A stretch of 64,000 bases of DNA from Prauserella shujinwangii (GCF_003001955.1 NZ_PVNH01000002.1:186001-250000), one strand, 5' to 3'; positions 24,762-34,302 are shown, counted from the stretch's first letter. A program made the numbers and translations. Notes: generated by a model not told the origin, from the sequence alone.

Positions 24762-25697
24762 GTGAGCTGGGGGACGGTGGGGGCGCCGTGCGACGCTGAG
24801 TTGGTTCGTGCCGCGCAGTCCGGTGATGGGCGGTGTCTGGGGCTGCTGCTGGCCCGGCATTGGGCGGCCATGCGGGCGGTCGCGTTGAGCATTCTGGGGC
24901 ACCGGCCGGAAGCCGACGACGCGCTGCAGGAGGCGGCGCTGACCGCCGTGCGGCGGATCGGCGACGTCCGGGATGCCACGGCGGCCGGGCCGTGGTTGCG
25001 CATGGTGGTGCGGAACGTCTGCCGGACGCAGCTGCGTGGCAGGACGGAGCTGCCCGCCGACCAGATCGAGCTGCGGGCGCGGCCCGCGCTCGGGGCCGAT
25101 CCGGCGGAGCTGCTGGACCAGCACGCCGCCCGGGACTGGGTGTGGCGCGCGCTGGAGGAGCTGTCGCCGAACCTGCGCCTGGTGATGATGCTGCGGTACT
25201 TCACCGAGGTCACCGCCTACGACCAGATCGCGGCGCTGTGCGGGGTACCGGTGGGCACGGTGCGCAGCAGGCTCAGCCAGGCCCGCACCAAGCTGGCCGA
25301 CGCGCTGCTGGCGACGGCCGACGCCGTGCACGGCGACGCCGCGGCGGTGACCGGGACGCGCCGGGCCGAGGCGGAGGAGATGCTCCGCGCCGCGGAGCGC
25401 GGTTCCTACGCCGAGGTGCTGGCGGCGACCTGGTCACCGGAGGTCGAGACGACCTGGCCGAGGGGCGACCGCACCCGGGGCCAGGACCATCTCGTCCGGA
25501 CGATGTACGGCGACGTGGCGGACGGCGTGCGTTACCGGCTGACCAACGTCGTGGCGAGCAGCGCCGTGACCATCCTGGAAACCGACCTGGTCAACCCACC
25601 CGGCGATCCCTTCCACTGTCCGCCGAACGCGGTCTGGGTCGAGTTCCTGGAGGAAGGCCGGGTCCGGCACCTGCGGGTTTTCCATCCCGCTCGGTAG
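24762..25697 (+). CDS. ECF sigma factor with C-terminal SnoaL-like domain
   Basis: A 311-residue ECF sigma factor. The sigma-2 region includes ILGHRPEADDALQEAALTAVRRI, and the sigma-4 helix-turn-helix is TAYDQIAALCGVPVGTVRSRLS (about residues 148-169). The last 100 residues form an NTF2/SnoaL-like domain (RGDRTRGQDHLVRTMYGDV onwards to VWVEFLEEGRVRHLRVF), as in several ECF groups where it modulates activity in place of an anti-sigma factor. GTG start at 24762. It is divergent from the DGPF-ECF42 pair, so two extension-bearing ECF factors sit back to back. Confidence 0.87.
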   Translation: MSWGTVGAPCDAELVRAAQSGDGRCLGLLLARHWAAMRAVALSILGHRPEADDALQEAALTAVRRIGDVRDATAAGPWLRMVVRNVCRTQLRGRTELPADQIELRARPALGADPAELLDQHAARDWVWRALEELSPNLRLVMMLRYFTEVTAYDQIAALCGVPVGTVRSRLSQARTKLADALLATADAVHGDAAAVTGTRRAEAEEMLRAAERGSYAEVLAATWSPEVETTWPRGDRTRGQDHLVRTMYGDVADGVRYRLTNVVASSAVTILETDLVNPPGDPFHCPPNAVWVEFLEEGRVRHLRVFHPAR

Positions 25698-25716
25698 CAC
25701 CCGCCCCGGTCGGCGG

Positions 25717-26748
25717 TCAGGCGGCGGAGCGCTCACCGGCGGGCCGGCGGCGGAGGGCCGGGCGCTGGACGGCCGGGGGAAGGTAGGCGGACTGGTCGGG
25801 GGCGCCGATGTCGGTGCCGGGCGGCACGATCTCGTCGATCCGGTCGAGAATCTCGTCGGTGAGTGTGACGTCGACGCCGGCGAGCAGGTCGTCGAGATGT
25901 GCCATCGTGCGCGGCCCCAGTAGTGCGCTGGTCACGCCCGGATGAGCGATCACGAACGCCATCGCGAGGTGGGTCATCGGCAAGCCTGCCTCCGCGGCGA
26001 GCGGAACGAGCTTCTCCACGGCGTCGAGTCGGCGCTCGTCGTTGAGGCTCGTGAACATGGCAGCGCGGCGAAGGTCGGTCTGCCGGCCCTTGCGGACGCG
26101 CCCGGTGAGCATGCCCTTCGCGAGCGGGCTCCACACCAGCGTGCCCATCCCGTAGCGCTGGGCGGTGGGCAGCACCTCGGCCTCGATGCCGCGGTTGAGG
26201 ATCGAGTACGTCGGCTGCTCGGTGCGGAACCGTGCCAGACCGCGCCGCTCGGCCACCCACTGGGCCTCGACGATCTCGGAGGCGGGCATCGTGGACGACC
26301 CGATCACCCGGACCTTGCCGCTGTGGATCAGGTCCGACATCGCCGACAGCGTCTCCTCGATGTCGGTGTCGGGGTCCGGCCGGTGGATCTGGTAGAGGTC
26401 GATGTGGTCGGTCCGCAGGCGGCGCAGCGAGTTCTCGACGGCGGTCATGATCCAGCGCCGCGAGTTCCCCCGGTGATTGGGGTCGTCCCCCATCGGGAGA
26501 TGCACCTTGGTCGCCAGGACGACGTCGTCGCGACGCCCTTCGAGCGCCTTTCCCACGATCTCTTCGGACTCGCCGCGGGAGTACGCGTCCGCGGTGTCGA
26601 TGAAGTTGATCCCCGCATCCAGGGCCCGGTGGATGATGCGGACGGAGTCGTCGTGGTCGGGGTTGCCGATGGACGCGCCGAACATCATCGCGCCGAGTGC
26701 GTAGGGGCTGACCTTGATGCCGGTCCGGCCGAGGGTGCGGTACCGCAT
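25717..26748 (-). CDS. Aldo/keto reductase
   Basis: A 343-residue NADPH-dependent aldo/keto reductase. The catalytic tetrad residues are seen as Asp and Tyr in DTADAYSRGESEE, Lys in VVLATKVHLP, and His in LYQIHRPDPDTD. The C-terminal NADP-binding part includes TSALLGPRTMAHLDDLL. It would reduce an aldehyde or ketone to an alcohol, substrate unknown. It is divergent from a TetR gene, with two palindromes in the shared promoter region, so it is probably repressed by that TetR protein. Confidence 0.9.
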   Translation of the reverse strand: MRYRTLGRTGIKVSPYALGAMMFGASIGNPDHDDSVRIIHRALDAGINFIDTADAYSRGESEEIVGKALEGRRDDVVLATKVHLPMGDDPNHRGNSRRWIMTAVENSLRRLRTDHIDLYQIHRPDPDTDIEETLSAMSDLIHSGKVRVIGSSTMPASEIVEAQWVAERRGLARFRTEQPTYSILNRGIEAEVLPTAQRYGMGTLVWSPLAKGMLTGRVRKGRQTDLRRAAMFTSLNDERRLDAVEKLVPLAAEAGLPMTHLAMAFVIAHPGVTSALLGPRTMAHLDDLLAGVDVTLTDEILDRIDEIVPPGTDIGAPDQSAYLPPAVQRPALRRRPAGERSAA

Positions 26749-26817
26749 GTGTCGTCTCCAGAGGGTGGTGGTCGAGGTGTAGTAGCCGGTCTGTCGGTGC
26801 CGTACCCTGGACCGAAA

Positions 26818-26832
26818 CGGAAAGCTTTTCCG
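26818..26832. promoter_or_regulatory. Palindrome 1 in the aldo/keto reductase-TetR intergenic region
   Basis: CGGAAAGCTTTTCCG is a 15-base palindrome (six-base arms, three-base centre). It lies 23 bases upstream of a second palindrome that shares the CGGAA half-site. Confidence 0.55.
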
Positions 26833-26840
26833 GAACTATA

Positions 26841-26855
26841 CGGAACAACGTTCCG
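26841..26855. promoter_or_regulatory. Palindrome 2 in the aldo/keto reductase-TetR intergenic region
   Basis: CGGAACAACGTTCCG is a 15-base palindrome with six-base arms. An additional CGGAAC half-site starts at 26831. The array is 22 bases upstream of the TetR start and is a natural place for TetR dimers to sit side by side. Confidence 0.6.
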
Positions 26856-26877
26856 GTTATGCAAGCTAAGGAGGGTC

Positions 26878-27483
26878 GTGGCGGAGAACACTGCGCCGAC
26901 CAGGGGTGACGCGCCGCGTCGGCTGCGCGCCGACGCGCAGCGCAACATCGACTCCCTGCTTGAGGCGGCGAAGACCGTCTTCGCCGCCTCAGGCGTGGAC
27001 GCGCCCGCGAAGGAGATCGCCGGCCGGGCTGGCGTCGGAGTCGGAACGCTGTACCGGCACTTCCCGCAGCGCTCGGACCTGGTCAAGGCCATCGTCCAGA
27101 GCGAGATCGACGCCTGCGCCGATGCGGGACCGGCACTGAGCGCCGCACACGAACCAGCCGAGGCACTCGCGAGGTGGCTTCACCGGTACACCGAGTTCCT
27201 CGGCACCAAACGAGGACTCGCGTCGGCGCTGCACTCGGGAGATCCGGCGTTCGACGCCCTGCCCGGCTACTTCATGCAGCGGCTCGGCCCCACCCTCGCC
27301 ACCCTGCTCGAAGCCGCGGCGGCCAGCGGCGCGATTCGTGCCGACATCAGCGCCAAGGACCTGCTGTACGCCGTCGCCAACCTGTGCGTCCCCGTGGCCG
27401 GCCAGGGAGCCGAGTACAGCCAGCGCATGGTCGCGCTCCTCATCGACGGACTACGCTACGGCGCCGACCGTCCGCGGTCGTGA
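26878..27483 (+). CDS. TetR-family transcriptional regulator
   Basis: A 201-residue TetR protein. The helix-turn-helix is APAKEIAGRAGVGVGTLYRHF (about residues 43-63) and the rest is a helical ligand-binding domain. The GTG at 26878 follows AAGGAGGGTC; the open frame extending upstream runs over the divergent reductase and is ignored. The palindromes at 26818-26855 are likely its operators and would control both itself and the aldo/keto reductase. It converges with the acetyltransferase gene at 27440, overlapping it by 44 bases at their 3' ends. Confidence 0.88.
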   Translation: MAENTAPTRGDAPRRLRADAQRNIDSLLEAAKTVFAASGVDAPAKEIAGRAGVGVGTLYRHFPQRSDLVKAIVQSEIDACADAGPALSAAHEPAEALARWLHRYTEFLGTKRGLASALHSGDPAFDALPGYFMQRLGPTLATLLEAAAASGAIRADISAKDLLYAVANLCVPVAGQGAEYSQRMVALLIDGLRYGADRPRS

Positions 27484-28303
27484 TCGAAACCGGCCAGGTC
27501 TCACCGTGCTGTCGCATCCGCCGGGATACTCGGAAACTGAACAGGCGATAGCGCGTCACCGGCTGGAAGCCCATCCGCAGGTACACGGGCTCACCATCCC
27601 TGCTGGCCTGCAGCGTCGCGACGCTCAGGCCGCGCTCGCGCCCGGCGCGCAGCGCCGCCGCGGTGAGGGCCGTGCCGATCCCGCGGCGGCGGTGGCCGGA
27701 GCCGGTGGTGACGACGTAGACGCCCGCGACGCGGTTGCTGATCGAGGTGGCGGCGGTGCCGACGACGCGGCCGTCGAGACGGCCGACGAAGCGGATGATC
27801 TCGTCGTTCCGCCTGGTCCGGTTGACCTCCCGCTCGATCGTGGCCACCACCGCGGTATCCGGGACACCCATGGGAGACGAGTAGGCCTCGACGAACTCGG
27901 CGATCCCCCTCGTGTCCTCGACCGGCTCGATGACCAGACCGGCGGGCCCGGTCGCCTCCCACGTCCGGTCCAACCGCACGGCCAGGACCGGCATGGTCTG
28001 GACCTCCGTCGCACCCAGCGACAGCAGGCCCTCGGCGACGCCGGGATCGCTGTCGGCACCGACCCACCAGAGCCAGCGCGTGCCGTTCAGCCGGCGTCTG
28101 GCCTCGGCGACGGCATCGTCGAGCCGACGACGACGCAGCCGCAGCACCCCGTTGAGGAGAGGATGCGGCAGGTCACTGCGGTACAGGGGCAGGTCGGCGT
28201 CGACCGGATCGGTGCTGCCCCAGCCGAGCCAGTAGGCACGGCTGTTGGCCAGTTGCGGCATCAGGTCGTGAACCGAGTCGACAACGTGTGGTGAAGGTTG
28301 CAT
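27440..28303 (-). CDS. GNAT-family N-acetyltransferase
   Basis: A 287-residue protein. The C-terminal half is a GNAT domain with the acetyl-CoA pyrophosphate loop GHRRRGIGTALTAAAL and the later motif GEPVYLRMGFQPV. The N-terminal half (about 140 residues) could be a degenerate second GNAT-like domain. It would transfer an acetyl or other acyl group to an amine; substrate unknown. The ATG at 28303 is preferred because the upstream frame has no family similarity. Its 3' end overlaps the end of the convergent TetR gene. Confidence 0.8.
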   Translation of the reverse strand: MQPSPHVVDSVHDLMPQLANSRAYWLGWGSTDPVDADLPLYRSDLPHPLLNGVLRLRRRRLDDAVAEARRRLNGTRWLWWVGADSDPGVAEGLLSLGATEVQTMPVLAVRLDRTWEATGPAGLVIEPVEDTRGIAEFVEAYSSPMGVPDTAVVATIEREVNRTRRNDEIIRFVGRLDGRVVGTAATSISNRVAGVYVVTTGSGHRRRGIGTALTAAALRAGRERGLSVATLQASRDGEPVYLRMGFQPVTRYRLFSFRVSRRMRQHGETWPVSITTADGRRRSVVRR

Positions 28304-29464
28304 GCCCACAAGATGCGAGCGCGACGCGGAAAGTTCGAAGCCCGCCACGTTTTCTTCGAACCCGTTTCGGCTCAGGCCCCGCCGAGCCGTACGCGAAGGT
28401 CTCCTCGTGACCACGTTGCCGGACAGCAGGGCCACGACCGCGACGGTCGCCAGCGACAATGCCACCCACGGCGAAGACCAGGAGCGTGCCCGGCGACCGC
28501 GGAGGGCCCGGCGCAGGCGTCGACGATGCGAATCCCGCCGGACGTGATCACGACTTGGTGACATCCGTCCATCGCGAGGTAAACGACGGTCAGTACCGCA
28601 GGCGGGGTCAGGGCAGCGACGTCGATGAACAGCGGCAACGCCCTCACGCACGGCGAGCACCAGCACACCCTGCACGAACACGCTGTCCGAGTCCGGCGGC
28701 GTCGCACACGAGGTCGGCGGCGACCATGAGTCGCCCTGCACCGTGATGCGTTCCAGGAAGACCGCTTCCACCATCGACGTCATGCGTGTCCGGCAAACGA
28801 GCCCCTGGACGCGGTCGCGCTCGCTCGGTAGGCCAGCGGATGATCAAGGCAGTATCCGCCTCACCCCGGCCCACCAACACCAAGCAGGCGTTGCCCACCG
28901 ATTCGAAGGATCGATTCAGTGTGTGCGCGATGTCGCGTGGAGGGGAGGTCGCTGCCCCCGCTCTTCGAGACTATTCGGGGCTTCCTTTCGGATCCTCCTG
29001 TTCTCCACCGGACTTTCACAGAGTGCCCCTCAGGGACTCTTCCATCGCCAAACCGAAGGCGGACATACTGCAAGGAAGGAGCGAGCGAGTTTGGGCGACT
29101 GAAGACGTAGAGAGGCAAGACTGGGAGCGCAGCCCGAGCCTGAATGCCGACGGGCTCCGCAGACCCGCTGACTGCTGTCCTCGCCGGCAGTGGGCACTCT
29201 CTTCGGGCTGACTCGGTCAGAAGTGGCCGTCAGCGCCGTCAACCACCGCTGTCGCTCTGAGCGGTCACCGGGCAACGAGTAGGACTACAGTAGTGTTGGC
29301 GTTGTTCCTTGACGCGATGTGGGTTCATCCGTACAGGCCTTGTGCGGCCGATCGGCACAGAGGGCCAGTCACAGCAGCGAAAGCGAACGGGTCGCCCGAG
29401 AAGGCCTTCGAGGCGACCCCGAAGGGGCGGCACGGCAGAGCCGTCCGCTATTCAGGGGGTACGT
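28304..29464. other. Decayed or non-coding DNA at the left edge of the island
   Basis: About 1.16 kb with no gene I can support. On the minus strand, 28,350-28,780 translates in shifting frames to hydrophobic runs (for example PPAVLTVVYLAMDG and WVALSLATVAVVALLSG), which may be a frameshifted membrane-protein remnant. The rest shows only random open frames. GC content drops by eye toward 29,400. Confidence 0.4.
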
Positions 29465-29929
29465 GTGCACGTGGATCAGGAGCTCCTGCATCACTTCTAC
29501 GACCTAAGGCAGCTACTTATCGACAAATGGGCACCAGCGATCATTGTAACACTTGCCCATGGCAAAATGCGCCGCGCTGACATTCTCACCACCATCAACT
29601 CTTTCACATATGGAGAAGAATGGACGGTTCAACCGAAACAATTGCAGGACAGCATCCTGTCCAGAACATTGAAGAGGATGACAGAAGAAGGCCTCTTGGT
29701 GCGCACACAGGAGGACCTCAGATCTTTTCCCGCGGAGGTCTACTACTCGTTGAGTCCGGAAATGGAGGAGTTCCTGACCGTTGTCGAGCCCGCGGCAGCG
29801 TGGGCTCGCCGTCACGCTGATCTGCTGGCACGGGCGAAGGCACACCGACGGCAGACTGAACATGGCGATGCTGACCAGTCGGGCGGGGTGGGTGCTGATT
29901 CACCAGACCCTAGCCCTCGCCTCGCGTAG
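29465..29929 (+). CDS. HxlR-type winged-helix transcriptional regulator
   Basis: A 154-residue protein of the HxlR/PadR-like group. It has the family's opening LLIDKWAPAIIVTLAHGKMR, the recognition segment LQDSILSRTLKRMTEEGLL, the wing EVYYSLSPEMEEF and the closing WARRHADLLAR. I chose the GTG at 29465, seven bases after an AGGGGG site; GTG at 29471 is possible. The region is less GC-rich than the first 28 kb, consistent with the start of the accessory island. No target gene is adjacent. Confidence 0.75.
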   Translation: MHVDQELLHHFYDLRQLLIDKWAPAIIVTLAHGKMRRADILTTINSFTYGEEWTVQPKQLQDSILSRTLKRMTEEGLLVRTQEDLRSFPAEVYYSLSPEMEEFLTVVEPAAAWARRHADLLARAKAHRRQTEHGDADQSGGVGADSPDPSPRLA

Positions 29930-30937
29930 GAAGTGGCGGCCCCCGCGTGACGACGCCCGACCACGAATACGCAACGCTGGTACGAGTCGGCCACCCGATT
30001 CAGCATCGTGGATAGTGTTCTCGCGTGCACGTGGGGATCGGTTGCGACCTGTTTCCGTTCGCCGTGTCGACGCACTCGGCGGCGGGCCCGGCCACGTGGT
30101 GACGGGCACGGCCGGTGGCCACAGGATGGCTTTGAACTGCCCGGGGCGCGTCCCCGTGGGCGCATGATGCCGCGCCAGCTCAGCAGCAGCCGCTCAGCAT
30201 CGTGCGGATTGGGCGCTGGCGCACGTGTCGGCCAACCATCGAGAACACCCTGCTGCTGATGAACTTACGTCGAGCGCGACCTTCAGCACGTTCCTTGCGA
30301 ACGGCCCCACCAGAGCGTCAGCTCCGGTCAACGTCTGCCCGCGTACCGCAAACCTCGGCCGCCATCAACACCACCCGCCGCGCGCCGCCGCGCCGCAACG
30401 TGGCGCAGCCGACTCTGAGCGACGCCGCACAACGGCAGGACCTTCTGGTGCGGAAGATCAACACGTTGTCCGCCTACTCGCACTTTGACGATTCCCAGTC
30501 GCGCCGCGGACGCACACCTGGGCCATGGTGCAGCAGGTTCTTGAAAGGCCCCTCCTGGCTGTGAGCACACGCCCGCGACGGCTCCCGGCCCGAGCCCGAT
30601 TGGAACCGCATCGGGTGAGCCGTAGCCCGGACGAGTGAAGTACGTCCCGAGGAGACCAGTGATCCGCGCTGCGGTGCCGTACTGACTTTGAAGTCCGTAT
30701 GGCCTCGTGATGTAGACCTGAGACGGCCGATGGGACCTACGGTGAAGGAGATCCACTATGAGAGCTCGACTTGAGTCGAGCATCGACGCCGCTCAGCCTC
30801 ACGGATCGTTAGTCGAAACTGCGCTCTCAAAGTATCGCCACGAGTTCTGATTACGTGTTCGCATATAGGACAGAATCGTTCGCAATCTGGAATACCCTGG
30901 AACGTGTTCGTGAAGTAGATTCATAACAAGCCTGGAT
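29930..30937. other. Long intergenic stretch, no gene seen
   Basis: About 1 kb without a supported gene. Open frames on both strands lack recognisable domains and usual start signals. The only structure noted is a small hairpin at 30764-30781 (GCTCGAC / GTCGAGC with a TTGA loop). This is probably old decayed DNA. Confidence 0.4.
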
Positions 30938-31651
30938 ATGAAACTCCTGGGGGCCGCGACGAGTATGCTCACGAAGAAGAGTCCGTGCGCCTTGGGCGAC
31001 TATCGACCGCCATACTGTAGGCGCAGCGACGAAAACGATCCATTGCCTCGCATAGCTGAGATTGTGCAAGAGCAGGGATTCTTGCACTTGACAATGGACG
31101 ACCTGAGTCGGCAACTCCGCTGCTCCAAGTCGACACTGTACTCGCACATTCCTAGCAAGCAACTGCTCGGACCTATCGTCTCGAGGCTACTGTTCAGAAA
31201 AATTCGCCAGCACCTTACGTCGACATTTGCGGAAAAACTTGGACCGACTGAACGGCTGGCGGAATTCGTCGTGATATCGATCCTACACTGGCAGCGCACC
31301 AGCACCACCTTCCGCGAGCAACTCGCAAGCACCGCTGCGACCGCCAGGATCTATGAAGCCGGCTTGCGCCACGCCACCATGTACCTGGAGAAGGTGTTCG
31401 CGGCCGGAATCTCCGAGGGAACGTTCCGCTCTGTGCATCCCACCTTCGCGGCCACCGCAGTAGTCAGGCTGGTCGCGGATCCGGGATCGCGACCACTCAG
31501 TGAGCATGATCCGGTGATCGCGTCCAAACGAGTAGAGACACTTCTCGACTTTGTCATTCACTCCGTATTGAACACGACGTCCGGCACCGACACCGTCAAT
31601 TACTGGACACGACAATTTACATCGTTACATTGCCATTCATTGGAAACGTGA
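30938..31651 (+). CDS. TetR-family regulator (island copy 1)
   Basis: A 237-residue TetR-like protein. The helix-turn-helix is MDDLSRQLRCSKSTLYSHIP (about residues 52-71). It resembles the second island TetR (39530), which has the recognition helix RLQCSKSTLYAIASSK, and both have a later FR-x-VH-x-F motif, so the two are paralogues. The first 30 residues are not family-like, so the true start may be further downstream. It is upstream of, and on the same strand as, the crotonase-KAS III-SDR operon starting at 31718, which is a likely target. Confidence 0.8.
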   Translation: MKLLGAATSMLTKKSPCALGDYRPPYCRRSDENDPLPRIAEIVQEQGFLHLTMDDLSRQLRCSKSTLYSHIPSKQLLGPIVSRLLFRKIRQHLTSTFAEKLGPTERLAEFVVISILHWQRTSTTFREQLASTAATARIYEAGLRHATMYLEKVFAAGISEGTFRSVHPTFAATAVVRLVADPGSRPLSEHDPVIASKRVETLLDFVIHSVLNTTSGTDTVNYWTRQFTSLHCHSLET

Positions 31652-31717
31652 GCGTGATAACAGAGGAACAACTCCTCAATACTATCACTCGGTAGCCAGA
31701 ATTTGCCTGGAGGGTTT

Positions 31718-32539
31718 GTGACGGGGGAGACGCATGTCGGAGATGTGCTGATCACCGAGCAGCCGGATGTGATCACCGCCATGATCAACCGGCCGACCGT
31801 GCGTAATGCGATAAACGAGGACGTCATCGATGGTTTGTGGGCAGCCCTAAACCTGGCGGTATCGCGCACTGCCAAAGTGCTTGTCGTACGCGGCGCGGAA
31901 GGGTGCTTCTGCTCAGGCGCCGATCTGACACTACTACTACGACTCCGTCGTCGACCACCGGCGCTCAGCCGGTTCATGACACGTCTGGGTGACCTTCTCA
32001 CCGCATGGGAAAATGCGCCGCTTGCGACCATTGCGGTCGTCGAAGGGTACGCCGTCGCGGGAGGTTGCGAGCTCCTGCTGGCGTGCGATCTGGCGATCGC
32101 GTCCTCCACGGCGAAGATCGGTGACCGACATGTGGAAAACGCTCTCGTCCCCGCCGCCGGCGGTTCCGTCCGCCTCACACGGGCACTGTCGAAAGCTCGC
32201 GCTCACTACCTGCTGCTTACCGGAGATCTGCTTTCGGCCCAGGCCGCCGCAGAGTGGGGCTTGGTATCGCACGTCGCACCACCGTCACATCTACACGAGC
32301 ATCTCGGTCGTATCATCGACCGGCTCGTGACGAGGAGCCCGGACGCGCTCGCCGCCATCAAGGACATGATGCGCTACGTATCGGAGCATCCCCTTGAGGT
32401 ATCACTGAGGCTCGAACGCGAAATCTTTCTCGCCCACAGCGCCACCCCTGATGTCGAACAAGGTCTGCACAAATTTCATGCGCGAAAGACGTCCCGTCCC
32501 GGTATCAGCGGTTCGACAGGAGGATTACACCGGCCATGA
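31718..32539 (+). CDS. Crotonase-fold enzyme (enoyl-CoA hydratase/isomerase family)
   Basis: A 273-residue crotonase. The oxyanion-hole strand is GCFCSGADLTLLL and the second is VEGYAVAGGCELLLACD, which retains the first catalytic glutamate. At the position of the second hydratase glutamate (normally in a PE-I motif) it has histidine, in IGDRHVENAL. The other island crotonase shares this change. A simple hydratase reaction is therefore doubtful. The GTG at 31718 follows GGAGGG. The stop overlaps the KAS III-like gene start by four bases (ATGA). Likely step: isomerisation, hydrolysis or hydration of a CoA thioester. Confidence 0.85.
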   Translation: MTGETHVGDVLITEQPDVITAMINRPTVRNAINEDVIDGLWAALNLAVSRTAKVLVVRGAEGCFCSGADLTLLLRLRRRPPALSRFMTRLGDLLTAWENAPLATIAVVEGYAVAGGCELLLACDLAIASSTAKIGDRHVENALVPAAGGSVRLTRALSKARAHYLLLTGDLLSAQAAAEWGLVSHVAPPSHLHEHLGRIIDRLVTRSPDALAAIKDMMRYVSEHPLEVSLRLEREIFLAHSATPDVEQGLHKFHARKTSRPGISGSTGGLHRP

Positions 32540-33543
32540 GCATCGGAATTCTTGGAACTGGTTCGTACCTACCACCAGCCGTCCTGAGCAGTATCGAGCT
32601 CGGCGAGCGGCTCGGCGTGGGGGAGGAATGGATAGTTCGCAGAACGAAGATCCGTGAAAGACGTGTCGCGGGACCCGACGAAGCCACCTCCGACCTCGCG
32701 GCTCGCGCGGCCGAATTCGCGCTCGCGTCAGCAGGTCTTTGTCCGCTCGATATCGATCTGATCGTCGTCGCGACATCGACGCCTGACCAGCCGATACCAG
32801 CGACCGCCAGCATGGTCCAAGCACAGTTGGGCGCTTTCCAGGCGGCTGCTTACGACGTCGACGCCGTGTGTACCGGCTTCCTCTATGCACTCGTCTCGAC
32901 TCACGCCCTGCTGCAGGCGCGTCCCACCCCCGCCCGCGCGCTCGTGATCGGCGCCGACATCTACTCGCGCATTCTGGACTACGATGATCGGCGAACGTGC
33001 GTACTGTTCGGGGACGGCGCAGGCGCTGTCGTGCTCGGTCCGGTCAATCCGGGTAGCGGTTTACTGTCGAGCGTGCTCGCATCGGACGGCACGATGGCCG
33101 ATTACGTCCAGATTCCGGCGGGCGGAAGCCGGACGCCGACCAGCGTCACGACCGTCAAAAGCCGACAGCACTATTTCACAATGCGAGGCCGCGAGGTTCG
33201 TGAACTGGCCACAAAGGTATTGCCGAGGACCGCTGACGAGGTAAGTGCGGCAATCGGCGTCAACGTCACGGACATCGATCTCCTCGTACCTCACCAGGCT
33301 AATGGCGTGCTGCTGGATGAGCTTTCTCAGGCTCTCGACATGGACGGAGAACGCATGCACCGAACAGTTGAGCGGTACGGCAACACCGGCGCCGCGTCTG
33401 TTCCGATTACCTTGGACGAAGCGGTTCGGCACGGAAAGCTGCACAGTGACGATCTCGTCCTGCTGCTGGCGATTGGGGGAGGAATGACTTGGGGTGGCGT
33501 AGCCCTCAGGTGGAGTCGTACTGCAAACCTCGATGCGGCATGA
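32536..33543 (+). CDS. 3-oxoacyl-ACP synthase III-like enzyme
   Basis: A 335-residue thiolase-superfamily enzyme of FabH type. The triad is intact: cysteine in DAVCTGFLYAL, histidine in VPHQANGVLLD, and asparagine in RYGNTGAASVP. It would condense an acyl thioester with malonyl-thioester, or transfer an acyl group. It overlaps the crotonase by four bases and is three bases from the SDR, so it belongs to this operon and not to fatty-acid synthesis genes, none of which are nearby. A rare TTA leucine codon lies at 33061. Confidence 0.87.
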   Translation: MSIGILGTGSYLPPAVLSSIELGERLGVGEEWIVRRTKIRERRVAGPDEATSDLAARAAEFALASAGLCPLDIDLIVVATSTPDQPIPATASMVQAQLGAFQAAAYDVDAVCTGFLYALVSTHALLQARPTPARALVIGADIYSRILDYDDRRTCVLFGDGAGAVVLGPVNPGSGLLSSVLASDGTMADYVQIPAGGSRTPTSVTTVKSRQHYFTMRGREVRELATKVLPRTADEVSAAIGVNVTDIDLLVPHQANGVLLDELSQALDMDGERMHRTVERYGNTGAASVPITLDEAVRHGKLHSDDLVLLLAIGGGMTWGGVALRWSRTANLDAA

Positions 33544-33546
33544 CCC

Positions 33547-34302
33547 ATGTGCGACCACAGGATTCTCGAAGGCCGCGTCGTTATCATTACAGGCGCGAGC
33601 CGCGGCCTGGGACGTGAACTTTCTCTGACGTTCTCAGATCAAGGCGCTCATGTTGGCCTTCTCGCACGCGACATCGCAGCACTCGAGGAGGTGTCCAGCC
33701 AACTGGCCAATCCCAGCATCGCCGTCCCCTGCGATATCGCGACTCCGAGGTCCCTCGAGGATGCCTTTGCGAAAGTGAACGCCACGATGGGGCGAGTGGA
33801 TGCTGTGATCGCCAACGCCGGTATCGCAGCTCCGAGCTCAAAGGCACAGAACTTGTCGGTGACAGAATGGACCAGGGCTCTTGACGTCAACCTGACCGGA
33901 TCGTTTCTCACCGCACAGGCCGCGTATCCGTACCTCGCCCGAACGGGGCACGGTCGGTTGGTCCTGATGTCGTCGGTTATGGCGGCTATCCCGCGGCCGG
34001 GCCTCGCCGCCTACGCGGCAACGAAGGCCGGAATCGAGGGACTGACCCGCGCACTGGCCGTTGACTGGGCCCGTGACAGCATCTGTGTGAACGCGATTGC
34101 CCCTGGGTTCTTCGACGCGGGGCTGGGCACAGCATTCAAGAACTCCGAACGGTTACGCGACGCGGTTCACCGGCGAACTTTACTGGGCAGGTTCGGCGAA
34201 CCACGCGAGCTCGCGATGTTGGCAAGTTTTCTCGTGAGCTCTGCGAGCGGCTACCTCACAGGCCAGACACTTGGAATCGATGGCGGATACGGACGAGCCT
34301 GA
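33547..34302 (+). CDS. Short-chain dehydrogenase/reductase (FabG-like)
   Basis: A 251-residue SDR. Cofactor turn TGASRGLGREL, structural motif ANAGIAAP, catalytic serine in VLMSSVMAA, Tyr-Lys pair in YAATKAG, and the closing LTGQTLGIDGG of FabG-like members. It should interconvert a 3-hydroxyacyl and 3-oxoacyl thioester or a related alcohol and ketone. It follows the KAS III-like gene by three bases. Two TTA leucine codons occur at 34153 and 34180, unusual in a high-GC actinomycete and compatible with foreign origin or tRNA-dependent developmental control. Confidence 0.88.
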   Translation: MCDHRILEGRVVIITGASRGLGRELSLTFSDQGAHVGLLARDIAALEEVSSQLANPSIAVPCDIATPRSLEDAFAKVNATMGRVDAVIANAGIAAPSSKAQNLSVTEWTRALDVNLTGSFLTAQAAYPYLARTGHGRLVLMSSVMAAIPRPGLAAYAATKAGIEGLTRALAVDWARDSICVNAIAPGFFDAGLGTAFKNSERLRDAVHRRTLLGRFGEPRELAMLASFLVSSASGYLTGQTLGIDGGYGRA

